A DNA stretch of 64,000 bases from Spirosoma profusum (GTDB taxonomy: Bacteria > Bacteroidota > Bacteroidia > Cytophagales > Spirosomataceae), in the NCBI RefSeq assembly GCF_014699005.1, contig NZ_JACWZY010000025.1, positions 62,001 to 126,000 of the forward strand, given 5' to 3'. Made by a program: the position numbers and the translations under genes. The notes under the pieces are model-generated. The model was not told the DNA's origin. It did no database searches and worked only from the letters and a program-made list of their open reading frames with translations. Positions 1-9,186 of this stretch are shown here, one piece after another (the first letter of the stretch is position 1; the number at the start of each line of letters is the position of its first letter).

Positions 1-756
1 AATGAACAACTGCCGATGGGAGCGCCAGTTTACGCAGGTCATGAATCGTCGGAGCTTCGCGGATACACGGACGTACCGCCTAAAGATGATTTGTCGGATG
101 CAATGAAACAGCAGCTTCGGCACGGCTATTACGCCAGCACCAGCTACGTCGATGCGCAGGTAGGGCTTGTTTTGCAGAAAATCAGGCAATTAGGATTAGC
201 CAGCAATACGATTGTAGTTCTGGTTAGTGATCACGGCTTTCATCTGGGCGAACAGGGGCTCTGGACGAAAACATCGAATTACGAACTTGATGTGCGCGTA
301 CCACTTATTGTTTCGGCACCCGCGCAGAAGGCCAGAGGTAAGCATACAAAAGCGTTGGTTGAATTGATCGATCTATTTCCGACGCTGACAGATTTGTGCC
401 AGATCCCTACGCCAAAACAGATACAGGGTAAGTCGTTCAAAAAGCTGGTCGATAACCCAGGTCTAACGCATCGATCCAGTGCGATTAGCCAGTTTCCACG
501 ACCCTGGACATATAAAAAGAATCCAGAATTGATCGGGTATTCCATCCGTAATCAGCGTTTTCGCTACACTGAATGGCGACGGTATCAGGATGGTAACGTA
601 GCAGCAAGTGAGTTATACGACCTCGAACATGAACCGATTGAACGTACCAACCTAAGTGGTCAATCAGCTTATAGGAATATCTTGAAAGACATGTCTCAGG
701 CGTTACATAACGAAATCCCGGCAAAACCGGCTCCTTTACAACGTGCTTCCCGTTAA
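1..756 (+). CDS. Sulfatase (arylsulfatase/iduronate-2-sulfatase-like), C-terminal part, truncated by window edge
   Basis: The frame is already open at base 1 and 251 residues are visible, so the true start lies upstream. The segment around 220-260 encodes VSDHGFHLGEQG, the conserved Asp-His metal-ligand region of alkaline-phosphatase-superfamily sulfatases, followed by a partner block (VRVPLIV) and a C-terminal beta-rich subdomain typical of iduronate-2-sulfatase-like enzymes. Such enzymes hydrolyse sulfate esters on sugars, usually in the periplasm. The N-terminal C/S-x-P-x-R motif that becomes formylglycine is outside the window, so activity cannot be judged. It reads toward the haem-binding dehydrogenase gene 240 bp downstream. 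Family assignment is firm; substrate is unknown. Confidence 0.88.
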   Translation, partial: NEQLPMGAPVYAGHESSELRGYTDVPPKDDLSDAMKQQLRHGYYASTSYVDAQVGLVLQKIRQLGLASNTIVVLVSDHGFHLGEQGLWTKTSNYELDVRVPLIVSAPAQKARGKHTKALVELIDLFPTLTDLCQIPTPKQIQGKSFKKLVDNPGLTHRSSAISQFPRPWTYKKNPELIGYSIRNQRFRYTEWRRYQDGNVAASELYDLEHEPIERTNLSGQSAYRNILKDMSQALHNEIPAKPAPLQRASR

Positions 757-996
757 CGTACTACGTCTGAGAGTAAGGTTACGGGTAATGGATTTTAAAA
801 TAAACCTACACTACGTATCGCTTCACTACGTAGCATTCTCCATTTATCAGATGCTTTTCTGGCAGAACATCAACACAGAAACGTATTAAACCGAAAATCC
901 CGGACGGATAGGTATAAATTACCAGGTTCCGCGTTTTGTAACATATAACTCTTGTGTAGTTAATAAGCTGGATTGTTTACCTGAACGCTTAAACTC

Positions 997-3900
997 ATGC
1001 GCCCTTTTTTACCTAAAAAACGGTCTTTTCTCTCCCGACAGACCGTTCTTGTTTCGGCTACTGGTCTGGTAGTTGGTGGGCTTTTTGTCGGAGCTTACCA
1101 GAACCGAAACCTCAACAAAGCTTCGCAGTCGTACCTGACAAGCCTGTTCGCAAAACTAGGCGACGACGATAAACATGACCCCAAATACGCGGTTGGTAGC
1201 CTGAATATTGCACCTGGCCTCGAAGCGACTCTTTATGCCGCCGAGCCAATGCTAACCAATCCGACCAACATCGATGTAGACGCCCGTGGTCGTGTTTGGG
1301 TTTGCGAAGCCTATAATTATCGTCCAGCCGTCAACGGCAATCCGACAAAAAAAGAGGGTGATCGTATCGTCATTCTGGAAGATACCAACGGCGATGGCAA
1401 GGCCGACGAAACCAAAGTGTTTTATCAGGGCCCCGAAATCGAATCACCACTGGGGATTTGGGTGCAGGGTAACAAAGTAATCGTTTCCGACAGCCCGAAC
1501 GTCTGGGTATTTACCGATGAAAATGGTGACGATAAGGCTGACAAAAAGGAGTTGCTGTTTACAGGTATCGGCGGTGAGCAACACGACCACGGAATGCACA
1601 CGTTTGTGTTCGGCCCCGACGGAAAATGGTATTTCAACTTCGGAAATTCGGGCGAACAATTGCTCGATAAAAATGGCAACGCCATTACCGATATCGCCAG
1701 TGGAAAAACCATCAATAAGCAGAATTTCAAACAGGGCATGGTGTTTCGCTGCGACCCTGACGGGAAGAACGTAGAGCTACTGGCCCAGAATTTCCGTAAT
1801 AACTACGAAGTGGCGGTCGATTCCTACGGTACGCTCTGGCAATCGGATAATGACGACGATGGCAACAAGAGTGTACGGATTAACTACGTCATGGAATATG
1901 GTAACTACGGCTACACTGACGAGATGACGGGGGCAGGTTGGCAGGCCAACCGCGATAATATTGAAACCGAAATTCCTTTCCGCCACTGGCATCTGAACGA
2001 CCCCGGCGTAGTGCCCAATCTGCTTCAGACAGGAGCTGGTTCGCCAACGGGAATCATTGTATATGAAGGAAAACTTCTGCCCGAAGTCTTTCGCAATCAG
2101 GTTATTCACTGCGACGCTGGTCCGAACGTAGTGCGTTCGTATCCAGTACAGAAAAACGGTGCGGGTTACAAAGCCGAAATTGTGAATGTACTCGAAGGTG
2201 CCCGCGACCAGTGGTTCCGGCCTGCCGATGTGTGTATAGCGCCCGATGGTTCGCTAATTATTGCTGATTGGTACGATCCCGGCGTGGGTGGGCACCAGGC
2301 GGGCGATCAGAAACGTGGCCGTATTTATCGGGTAGCTCCTCCCAATACGCCTTATACAATCCCCAAACTGGACGTATCGACTACCGAAGGCGCTATCGAA
2401 GCGTTACAAAGTCCGAGTATGGCATTCCGGTACGCGGGCTGGCAAAAACTCCACGAGATGGGTAACAAGGCCGAAAAAGCGTTGGCGAAACTGTATAAAT
2501 CTTCAGACAATCCCCGGATGAAAGCCCGCGCCTTGTGGCTTTTAAGCCAGTTAGACAATGGTAAAAAACACATCGAAACGGCGCTGAAAAGCGACAATCC
2601 TGACCTACGTATCACGGCGCTACGTACCGCCCGCGAACGTAAAGCCGATGTAATTCCCTATGTAAAACAGCTTGTCAATGATCCTGATCCTCAGGTACGT
2701 CGGGAGTGTGCCATTGCGCTACGTAAGAGTACGTCTCCCGATGCTCCAGCACTTTGGGCGCAACTTGCCAGTAAATATGATGGGCAGGATCGCTGGTATC
2801 TGGAAGCGCTTGGCATTGGGGCAGAAGGTAATTGGGACAGTTACTACGTTGTCTGGGCCAAACAAATAGACCCGTTGGCTAATGCCGCTGGGCGAGATAT
2901 CGTTTGGCGCGCCCGAACAAAAGAATCGGTACCGGCGCTGGCGAAACTGGCTGGTGATGCCAACGTAGCACTGAATCAACGGCTTCGTTATTTCCGGGCG
3001 TTCGACTTCAACCCCGGTGCCACCGAAAAATCGACGGCTCTACTGGAAATTCTGAAAGCAAACAGTAGCTCTACGGACGTAACAAAACTGGCGCTACGTC
3101 ACCTCGACCCGACTTTCGTGAAAACTTCGCCTGTTGCCTCGGAAGCACTGGCGAAACTCATGACCGATGTATACGGGAAGCCTGAATACATCGAACTGGC
3201 AACACGTTACGAACTTGCCTCAGAAAGTGAACGCCTGAAACAACTGGCTATTCAGAAAGCTATGGAAGCTATGGGACGAGATGCTGCCCGTCAATTGCTG
3301 AAGCAGCAGGGTAGACCGCTGGTTTTGGAGGTTATCAATGGGAGCGACGCCGAAGCTGCTACGAATATGCTTATCGCACTACGTCGGGTAGGCAACAAGG
3401 AATCCATCGACATTTTGAAAACGGTAGCTCTCGATGAAAAACGGGCGGCACCGCTACGTCGGGAAGCAACCCGGTCATTAGGAGGTAGTATTGAAGGAGC
3501 TGATATGGTTTTGGCTCTATTGAAATCCGGCGATATTAAAGGCGATTATAAAAAAGCAGCCGCGCAGGGTGTAAGCAACGATTGGCGTCGAAACGTTCGT
3601 CAGCAGGCGGCTAGTTATCTGGATGGAAGCCAAAGCGCGGAAGGCAAGAAACTGCCTCCCATGACCGAACTGCTAACTATGAAGGGCGACGCGGCCAAAG
3701 GAGTCATCGTGTTCAAGAATAATTGCTCCATCTGCCATCAGGTAAACGGAGAAGGTATGGATTTCGGACCGAAACTATCGGAAATTGGCTCTAAACTGCC
3801 AAAAGAAGGCCAATACCTTGCCATTATACATCCTGATGCGGGAATCAGCTTCGGTTTTGAAGGCTGGGAAGTGAAATTTAAGGATGGCAGTTCGATGACG

Positions 3901-4098
3901 GGTATCGTATCGAGCAAAACCGAAACCGACCTTCAAATGAAATTCCCAGGTGGAACAGTGCAGAACTATAAAATGGCGGATGTCGTCTCCATGAAACAGA
4001 TTGATTCGTCGATGATGCCTTCCGGTTTGCAGGAAGCCATGAACACTCAGGAATTAGTAGATTTAGTAGAGTATTTAGCAAGTTTAAAGAAAAAATAA
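997..4098 (+). CDS. PVC-type haem-binding CxxCH membrane-bound dehydrogenase with HEAT repeats
   Basis: A 1033-residue exported protein. Residues 14-33 form a signal anchor. A beta-propeller dehydrogenase domain runs from about 65 to 450 (it opens with APGLEATLYAAEPMLTNP, the signature of the PVC-type N-terminal domain). Two Ca-binding loops of the D-x-N-x-D type lie near residues 129 and 174. An alpha-helical HEAT-like region spans about 460-870. A C-terminal cytochrome-c-like domain has CSICH at 910-914 as the covalent haem site. Family members are thought to oxidise sugars or polyols and pass electrons to the membrane. The next gene, a hydroxypyruvate-isomerase-like protein in the same orientation, and the sulfatase upstream suggest catabolism of sulfated or unusual sugars. 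Six of seven Leu-Arg pairs here are written CTA CGT. Confidence 0.88.
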   Translation: MRPFLPKKRSFLSRQTVLVSATGLVVGGLFVGAYQNRNLNKASQSYLTSLFAKLGDDDKHDPKYAVGSLNIAPGLEATLYAAEPMLTNPTNIDVDARGRVWVCEAYNYRPAVNGNPTKKEGDRIVILEDTNGDGKADETKVFYQGPEIESPLGIWVQGNKVIVSDSPNVWVFTDENGDDKADKKELLFTGIGGEQHDHGMHTFVFGPDGKWYFNFGNSGEQLLDKNGNAITDIASGKTINKQNFKQGMVFRCDPDGKNVELLAQNFRNNYEVAVDSYGTLWQSDNDDDGNKSVRINYVMEYGNYGYTDEMTGAGWQANRDNIETEIPFRHWHLNDPGVVPNLLQTGAGSPTGIIVYEGKLLPEVFRNQVIHCDAGPNVVRSYPVQKNGAGYKAEIVNVLEGARDQWFRPADVCIAPDGSLIIADWYDPGVGGHQAGDQKRGRIYRVAPPNTPYTIPKLDVSTTEGAIEALQSPSMAFRYAGWQKLHEMGNKAEKALAKLYKSSDNPRMKARALWLLSQLDNGKKHIETALKSDNPDLRITALRTARERKADVIPYVKQLVNDPDPQVRRECAIALRKSTSPDAPALWAQLASKYDGQDRWYLEALGIGAEGNWDSYYVVWAKQIDPLANAAGRDIVWRARTKESVPALAKLAGDANVALNQRLRYFRAFDFNPGATEKSTALLEILKANSSSTDVTKLALRHLDPTFVKTSPVASEALAKLMTDVYGKPEYIELATRYELASESERLKQLAIQKAMEAMGRDAARQLLKQQGRPLVLEVINGSDAEAATNMLIALRRVGNKESIDILKTVALDEKRAAPLRREATRSLGGSIEGADMVLALLKSGDIKGDYKKAAAQGVSNDWRRNVRQQAASYLDGSQSAEGKKLPPMTELLTMKGDAAKGVIVFKNNCSICHQVNGEGMDFGPKLSEIGSKLPKEGQYLAIIHPDAGISFGFEGWEVKFKDGSSMTGIVSSKTETDLQMKFPGGTVQNYKMADVVSMKQIDSSMMPSGLQEAMNTQELVDLVEYLASLKKK

Positions 4099-4207
4099 CC
4101 GGGATTTAACGGATTTGAGGATTTACACGATTTTGTTTATTGATAAAGCGCTTCAAAGAAGCGAAAAACAAAATCGTGTAAATCCTCAAATCCGTTAAAT
4201 CCCGGTT
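4097..4207. repeat. Perfect 42-bp inverted repeat filling the gap between two genes
   Basis: Arms 4097-4138 and 4166-4207 are perfect reverse complements over 42 bp. The 27-base loop contains a second small hairpin (CGCTTC aaa GAAGCG). The left arm begins in the TAA stop of the dehydrogenase gene and the right arm ends 12 bp before the ATG of the next gene, so the palindrome is essentially the whole spacer. It lacks a U-tract, so it is more likely a mobile palindromic repeat, or an RNA-stability or attenuation element, than a simple terminator. Confidence 0.85.
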
Positions 4208-4219
4208 CAGACAACCATC

Positions 4220-5155
4220 ATGCAACGACGCAACTTTGTAAAATCGACATTTGGGCTGGCTGGGGCCGCCGTCACGGGTGAATCTATAACCGGTAACTGG
4301 CATTCGCAACCTACTTCTCTAGCCAAAAACACGTTTAAATTGAAATATGCCCCACACTTCGGCATGTTCGAGAATAGTGCAGGTAAAGACCTCATCGACC
4401 AGCTCAAATTCATGGCCGATAATGGTTTTACAGCTCTGGAGGACAATGGAATGATGGGGCGTGATGTGGCTACGCAGGAAAAAATCGCCAAAGAAATGGC
4501 CCGGCTCGGTATGACACTGGGCGTTTTCGTGCTCGATAAGGGCGGAAACAGTCAGAATACACTAGCAGCCGGAAAGCCCGAATTCATCGAAATTTTCCTG
4601 AATGGTTGCCGGAAAGCTGTCGAAACCGCCAAACGTGTTAACACTAAGTTCACGACGGTGGTACCCGGGGATTTTGATCGGAGTCTGCCGATTGGTATTC
4701 AGACGGGCCATGTGATCGACGCGCTACGTCGGGGAGCCGATATTCTGGCTCCGGCAGGCTTGACGATGGTGCTGGAACCCCTCAGCGATACGCCCAATCT
4801 GTTCCTGCGCACCTCCGATCAGACCTACGAAATCTGTCGCGCCGTGAATAGCCCTGCCTGCAAAATCCTGTTCGATATTTACCATATGCAGAAAAATGAA
4901 GGACACATCATTCCGCATATCAACTGGTGCTGGAGCGAAATCGGTTATTTTCAGATTGGTGATAATCCGGGACGTAAAGAACCGACCACAGGTGAAATCA
5001 ATTACAAAAACGTGTTCAAGCACATTTACCAGAAGCAGAAAGCCGAAAACAAAGAGTTTATTTTTGGAATGGAGCATGGCAATTCGCAGCCGGGTAAAGA
5101 TGGTGAAGTGGCGTTAATTAAAGCCTACGTCGAATCAGACAGTTTTACTGTTTAA
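4220..5155 (+). CDS. Hydroxypyruvate isomerase-like TIM-barrel protein, Tat-exported
   Basis: A 311-residue protein starting with a twin-arginine-type signal (RRNFVKSTFGLAGAA). The body is a xylose-isomerase-like TIM barrel of the Hyi family. MVLEPL supplies the metal-ligand Glu, FDIYHMQ a metal-binding strand, and IGDNPGRKEPTTGEINY the family hallmark near residue 245. Where many Hyi proteins have His just before QI-D-PGR, this one has Phe (GYFQIGDNPGR), which may change substrate. It sits 121 bp after the haem dehydrogenase with only the long palindrome between, so the two probably work in one extracytoplasmic sugar-oxidation pathway. The true substrate is not known. Confidence 0.85.
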   Translation: MQRRNFVKSTFGLAGAAVTGESITGNWHSQPTSLAKNTFKLKYAPHFGMFENSAGKDLIDQLKFMADNGFTALEDNGMMGRDVATQEKIAKEMARLGMTLGVFVLDKGGNSQNTLAAGKPEFIEIFLNGCRKAVETAKRVNTKFTTVVPGDFDRSLPIGIQTGHVIDALRRGADILAPAGLTMVLEPLSDTPNLFLRTSDQTYEICRAVNSPACKILFDIYHMQKNEGHIIPHINWCWSEIGYFQIGDNPGRKEPTTGEINYKNVFKHIYQKQKAENKEFIFGMEHGNSQPGKDGEVALIKAYVESDSFTV

Positions 5156-5160
5156 ATTTT

Positions 5161-5246
5161 TTGTCATGCTGAAGCACGAAGCATCTTAATGATTCCTGAC
5201 TAGCTCATTTGGATGCGTTAAGATGCTTCGTGCCTCAGCATGACAA
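5161..5246. repeat. REP-like palindrome, family A, copy 1
   Basis: Arms 5161-5189 and 5218-5246 (29 bp) pair with a single mismatch. The sequence begins TTGTCATGCTGA and contains CGAAGCATCTTAA, the same core as the palindromes at 51066, 57682 and 63470. It lies between two convergent genes, so it may also end transcription in both directions. Short palindromes of this type scattered between genes resemble the REP/RAYT elements known from other bacteria; no RAYT transposase is visible here. Confidence 0.8.
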
Positions 5247-5322
5247 AGAAAAACGAAAACGGGTATTCAGAAGTCTAATCGACTGATCTGATTACCCGTT
5301 TTGCTTGACGTAAATTTCTTTC

Positions 5323-5631
5323 TTAAAGAACTACTACAGAGTTCTCTTCGCTCGATACACCACTGGCTACGTATTTATCAGCAGACCAGTCGTTTTCCCA
5401 TGTTATACCGTCCAGGACGTAACGGAACTGATACTCTCCACCTACCGGCAGTTCAACGGTTGTTTTGTACGAACCGTCTTTTTGCTTTTTCAGAATTTGG
5501 GTACTGATGTCCCAACCATTGAATTCACCGGCCAGGGAGACCGTTTTAGCACCGTTGACGGCTTCAGCCGGCAATTCAAACGTTACTTTTGCAAGAGGCT
5601 TGCTTTTGAGGAATTGTTTGGCAACTGCCAT
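5323..5631 (-). CDS. CBM48/AMPK-type glycogen-binding domain protein (isoamylase early-set)
   Basis: A 102-residue protein that is essentially one domain. A beta-sandwich of the isoamylase/CBM48 type shows the signature VSLAGEFNGWD at about 30-40 and the strand block GEYQFRYVLDG at about 64-74, with conserved aromatic residues that stack on glucans. No catalytic domain or signal peptide is present, so it is probably a cytoplasmic glycogen- or starch-binding accessory protein. It stands alone, converging on the TIM-barrel gene across the REP-like palindrome. An excellent -7 box (TAACTTTG on the minus strand) lies 26 bp upstream of the ATG. Confidence 0.85.
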   Translation of the reverse strand: MAVAKQFLKSKPLAKVTFELPAEAVNGAKTVSLAGEFNGWDISTQILKKQKDGSYKTTVELPVGGEYQFRYVLDGITWENDWSADKYVASGVSSEENSVVVL

Positions 5632-5986
5632 ATAAGTTCACTTTTTGGTTTCAATGCAAAGTTATAATACAAAATAAGTAATATCATAATTATCAGTATA
5701 TTAACGCTGAATATTCTTTAAAATATTCTAATTAATGTATTTTGATTTATAATTTCACTTCTGAGAAACGTCCTATTTTGAAACTATCTTTACTATGCTT
5801 TTAGGCATACGTTGTCGTAATTGTATTGTCATTTGCCTGCTTAAACGATTAGGTAACTATTCAGGAAAATTGTGCCGCTAGTTGCTAGCAAATGAGCAGC
5901 TCAGTTACGGACTATTGATAAAATAATACGCTATTTGCCCGCGTATCATTTTATCAATAGATAATCGGTAAAAGTACTCGTCTGCT
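5632..5986. other. Intergenic region, CBM48 promoter and a hairpin
   Basis: About 355 bp, strongly A+T-rich in its first half, holding the upstream region of the CBM48 gene. The second half carries an inverted repeat, arms 5912-5931 and 5941-5960, 20 bp with one mismatch, just past the end of the nadR-like gene (minus strand). That hairpin is a candidate terminator for it, although no strong U-tract follows. No ORF or RNA gene is recognisable. Confidence 0.6.
5657..5664 (-). promoter_or_regulatory. -7 promoter box of the CBM48 gene
   Basis: Minus-strand TAACTTTG matches the Bacteroidota -7 consensus TAnnTTTG exactly, in an A+T-rich stretch just upstream of the CBM48 start. No clear -33 TTG is seen at the usual spacing. 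Confidence 0.5.
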
Positions 5987-6985
5987 TTACCTTATTTTGT
6001 CGTGTAATATCGGTTGACGCAACAAGGCACCAACAACTTTCTGACTCTCTATCATTCGTTCAGAATACGAGCCGGAAATAAAATGATACGTTAGATGCCG
6101 TTTATCGAGTTCCAGGCGGAAACGATTCAGCATTTCTTCTCGCCGGTGTCCCTGATCGCGAAGATTATCAGATACCCACGGTACGTCGATGTCCAGCAAA
6201 ATATACGTATCATACTGAACGCTACGTTCCAGCGCAGTTAGTTCGGGCGGTATTTGATCAAAATAAATTGAGGAATAAATCTGAGTGGTAATCAGATCAG
6301 TATCGCAAAAGAGAAGCCGGTTCGCGATACGTTCGGCGGCTTGCACGGCTTCCGTCTGCGCTTGTCCAATCTGGATAATTTCGTCTATGGTGAACGTATT
6401 AGACGTAATGAAGCTACGCGCCATTTCCGGTACAAACGCTGTTTTGTATTCAGTAGCTAATTGCTGAGCCAGGGTTGTTTTTCCTACGCTTTCAGGGCCA
6501 TACAAACAGACTTTTTTGACAAAAAATGGCCGTACTACGTCGGGTATAAATTCCCAATACTGCGCGGGTTGCTGCCGGATCAACGTAGCAGAAACGGGAA
6601 CCTGCTGCCGGAGTGGGTCGAACGAAACGTAGTGTAAACCAGAATGATGCGCCAGTGGAATAGCGTACTCCTCCGATGCGAAAAAGACGCTCACTGCTGG
6701 GAAACGTCGTTTGATAAAGGCTGCCCAGAGTTTGGTGGCTTCCCAGAGAGGAAGCGTCGGGTCGTGAAAATCGTCGGATGCTGTAACAACCTCAATTGTT
6801 GGATAGGTGGCAAGTAGTTCCGTGAGCCAGCCAAGCCGGATAGCTGCGGGAATCACATCATCGGGCGTAACGGTCATCGACACAATCAGGTGATCGCATT
6901 GTTTCCGGGCAAAATCAATCAGCGCCAGATGCCCCTTATGAACCGGCATAAACTTGCCGAAAACCAAACCCGTTCTTTGGCTCAT
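5987..6985 (-). CDS. nadR: NadR-type bifunctional NMN adenylyltransferase / nicotinamide riboside kinase
   Basis: A 332-residue cytoplasmic NAD-salvage enzyme. The N-terminal nucleotidyltransferase domain shows GKFMPVHKGH (residues 10-19, the (H/T)xGH-type ATP site) and a C-terminal SATLIR motif (about 132-137). The second domain is a P-loop kinase with Walker A GPESVGKT at 163-170 and a DTD motif further on, matching the ribosylnicotinamide kinase half of NadR. It lacks the N-terminal helix-turn-helix of the enterobacterial protein, as is usual outside Enterobacteria, so it should be enzymatic only. A minus-strand -7 box (TATTTTTG, 7002-7009) lies 16 bp upstream of the ATG. Monocistronic by spacing. 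Confidence 0.9.
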   Translation of the reverse strand: MSQRTGLVFGKFMPVHKGHLALIDFARKQCDHLIVSMTVTPDDVIPAAIRLGWLTELLATYPTIEVVTASDDFHDPTLPLWEATKLWAAFIKRRFPAVSVFFASEEYAIPLAHHSGLHYVSFDPLRQQVPVSATLIRQQPAQYWEFIPDVVRPFFVKKVCLYGPESVGKTTLAQQLATEYKTAFVPEMARSFITSNTFTIDEIIQIGQAQTEAVQAAERIANRLLFCDTDLITTQIYSSIYFDQIPPELTALERSVQYDTYILLDIDVPWVSDNLRDQGHRREEMLNRFRLELDKRHLTYHFISGSYSERMIESQKVVGALLRQPILHDKIR

Positions 6986-7001
6986 TCAGTAACGTTTTTC
7001 A

Positions 7002-7009
7002 CAAAAATA
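7002..7009 (-). promoter_or_regulatory. Candidate -7 box of the nadR-like gene
   Basis: Minus-strand TATTTTTG fits TAnnTTTG and sits 16 bp before the ATG at 6985, implying a very short leader. No convincing -33 element is seen. Confidence 0.4.
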
Positions 7010-7045
7010 AGTCGTGCTACGTATCACACCGATGCTACGTCTGAC

Positions 7046-7456
7046 TTACTTCTTCACAAATACGTACTCGCCTGTATCAAAAGGATTTAGCACTAACTGT
7101 TTTGTATCCACAGAAACGATTTTCATGAGTCGTCCTTGTGTAGAGGACATGCATAAGGCCCGGATTCGTACACCATCACCTTCCAGGGTGTAATCCCCAC
7201 TTCCGCAACCTAAAAATCCGTATTCAATGGGTTTTGTATTTTGATAATATTCGTTGAAAGTGCCATCGTTAGTGAACGTAATAAATACGCCTTTATCAGT
7301 TGGAACGCTGACCTGCGCACAGGCTGCGCTGGTAGTTGGCTGGCAATAATTGATAAGTTGCCAGGTACCTACGAGCTTATTCGCCGGGTCGGCATTCTCT
7401 GGTTTCGAGCAACTCAATCCAATCAATACAGTGAAGAAAAGAATAACGTTTTTCAT
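7046..7456 (-). CDS. Small lipocalin-like lipoprotein
   Basis: A 136-residue protein with a lipoprotein signal ending in the lipobox LIGLSC, so it is predicted to be lipidated at Cys16. The mature part begins NKLVGTWQL, the opening of lipocalin-like or META-like beta-barrel domains common in Bacteroidota, and ends with a beta-rich block (GEYVFVKK). Four further Cys residues in the body suggest disulfides. Probably periplasmic or outer-membrane attached. The fold is inferred from the GTW opening and length; the ligand is unknown. Confidence 0.7.
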   Translation of the reverse strand: MKNVILFFTVLIGLSCSKPENADPANKLVGTWQLINYCQPTTSAACAQVSVPTDKGVFITFTNDGTFNEYYQNTKPIEYGFLGCGSGDYTLEGDGVRIRALCMSSTQGRLMKIVSVDTKQLVLNPFDTGEYVFVKK

Positions 7457-7654
7457 GAATAGAGAGATTTATCAAAGCAGACCCGAAAAACAGCTAAAGC
7501 GTTGTAGCCGGGCTGTCTACAACCTGCACCAAATATTAACCTGCCCCCGCCGATTCCTGCCCAAATGCATCCATCTGTCAATCTGCAAGAACTGCGGGTA
7601 ATTAATGCAGCATTTTTACCATGCATTAGCCGTTCACCAGATTATTTCCTGACC

Positions 7655-9172
7655 ATGAACCAGAAACTCCGCCAATTCTTTGTCCTCTGCCTGTTGGTGG
7701 CTGCCTGTTTACCGCTGTACTGCCTCGCGCAGGGCTACACCCCCGAAACAGTCCCAAATCCTAAAGAGCAACGTAGCAGTCACTACGTTAGTAATCCCGA
7801 TGACATTCTGTCGACAGTAGCCGTTAGTCAGATTGATTCGATGCTGGGTGCACTGGAAGATTCGACAACGGCGCAGGTGGCCGTGGTTTGCGTGAATTCT
7901 ATTGGTGAAGCTGTGCCCAAAGATTTTGCCACTACGTTGTTCCGGAAATGGGGGCTTGGATATAAGGAGAAAAACAACGGCTTGCTGATTTTGCTGGTGA
8001 ACGATCAGCACCGAATCGAAATGGAAACCGGTTATGGTCTGGAAGGCGTTCTGCCGGATGCAATCTGCAAACGTATTCAGACCCAGAACATGATTCCGTT
8101 GTTCAAAGTGGGTGATTTCGACAGAGCCATGGTGGCGGGTGTCGCGGAAGTAATACGTATCCTGACGATGCCCGAAGCTCAGCGTGAGATTTATGATGAT
8201 TCAAAATACATGCCGGCTCCATATACAGGGCTGAGTGGTGGGGGCGTGATGGTACTCTGTATTTACTTCGGTGTCTTTTTATGCCTTGTAAAACTATTTA
8301 CCCTTTGGTTCAGAAGCTCCGACGCAACCACAACGGCTATTGAGCAGGCTATTTCTAAATCCCGCTGGAAAAGAGATGTGTGGGGAATTTTTCTCACGTT
8401 GATAATGCCAATGCTATTGGGTGCAGTATTCATCCAGCTTCGGGACAGAGGTATGATGCCCGGTTGGCAAATGCTGCTGTGTCTGTATGGCTATATGTGC
8501 CTGGTTCTGTGGGAGGCCCGCCTGCGCCGACTGATCAAGTTTAACGAACTTTTTGGCAAAATGACCGATCAGCAGCAATACGACCGGTGGAAGCTGGCCA
8601 TGTCAACCGGCTGGTTCAAGGCCATGCTTTTCCCGCTGCCGTTCTGGCTGATTCGACGAGAAGATAAACAATGGCTGGATAGACTCCGAAATCGGCCAAG
8701 ACGTTCGGCTGAGGGTTATGACCTTACGAAAGTGGCTGAGCCTGAAGAAAATCCTTTCCTGACTGAATATCAGCAAGTGGAGCAGCGACTAAAAACCGTA
8801 GATTACGATGTTTGGCATAATCAGGCTCATAACGTAACGCAGGCGATTGGCTACGAAAATCTGAAGGATAAAACGTATACCCGGTGCCGTAAATGCTACT
8901 CCAGAGCGTTGCACCTGACCGATACCAGCGTAGTGACGAAATCTACCCTCGAACGAGAAGGACGTAGCATTAAAAAATACGTCTGCGAGGCCTGCGGTCA
9001 TCACGAAGAAACCGCTCATGTCATCGCCCGACTGACAGTAAGTTCAGCTTCCTCGTCATCGTCCAGCTCGTCGGGCAGTAGTTACAGTTCATCGAGTAGT
9101 TATTCAGGTGGTTCTTCCAGCAGTTGGGGCGGGGGTAGTTCAGGCGGAGGCGGTTCGGGAAGTAGCTGGTAG
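7655..9172 (+). CDS. TPM-domain membrane protein with zinc ribbon and Ser/Gly-rich tail
   Basis: The start is taken at the ATG at 7655 (505 residues) because it begins a good signal peptide (MNQKLRQFFVLCLLVAACLP); an upstream in-frame ATG at 7565 would add 30 unlikely residues. Order: signal peptide; TPM domain at about 40-170 (AQVAVVCVNSIGEAVPK, NNGLLILLV, GYGLEGVLPD); a membrane segment at about 190-215 and two more at about 240-290; a cytoplasmic-looking region with a CxxC...CxxC zinc ribbon (CRKC and CEAC, about 411-450); and a low-complexity Ser/Gly tail. TPM proteins of the YgcG type are often found near LemA, but this copy is separate from the lemA-TPM operon at 27-29 kb. Function unknown. 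Confidence 0.8.
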   Translation: MNQKLRQFFVLCLLVAACLPLYCLAQGYTPETVPNPKEQRSSHYVSNPDDILSTVAVSQIDSMLGALEDSTTAQVAVVCVNSIGEAVPKDFATTLFRKWGLGYKEKNNGLLILLVNDQHRIEMETGYGLEGVLPDAICKRIQTQNMIPLFKVGDFDRAMVAGVAEVIRILTMPEAQREIYDDSKYMPAPYTGLSGGGVMVLCIYFGVFLCLVKLFTLWFRSSDATTTAIEQAISKSRWKRDVWGIFLTLIMPMLLGAVFIQLRDRGMMPGWQMLLCLYGYMCLVLWEARLRRLIKFNELFGKMTDQQQYDRWKLAMSTGWFKAMLFPLPFWLIRREDKQWLDRLRNRPRRSAEGYDLTKVAEPEENPFLTEYQQVEQRLKTVDYDVWHNQAHNVTQAIGYENLKDKTYTRCRKCYSRALHLTDTSVVTKSTLEREGRSIKKYVCEACGHHEETAHVIARLTVSSASSSSSSSSGSSYSSSSSYSGGSSSSWGGGSSGGGGSGSSW

Positions 9173-9186
9173 CCAGTACGTATCGT

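Noticed and set aside
1425..1739. Antisense open frames inside the haem-dehydrogenase gene
   Set aside because: They are shadows of the sense codon pattern; no ribosome site, domain or promoter supports them.
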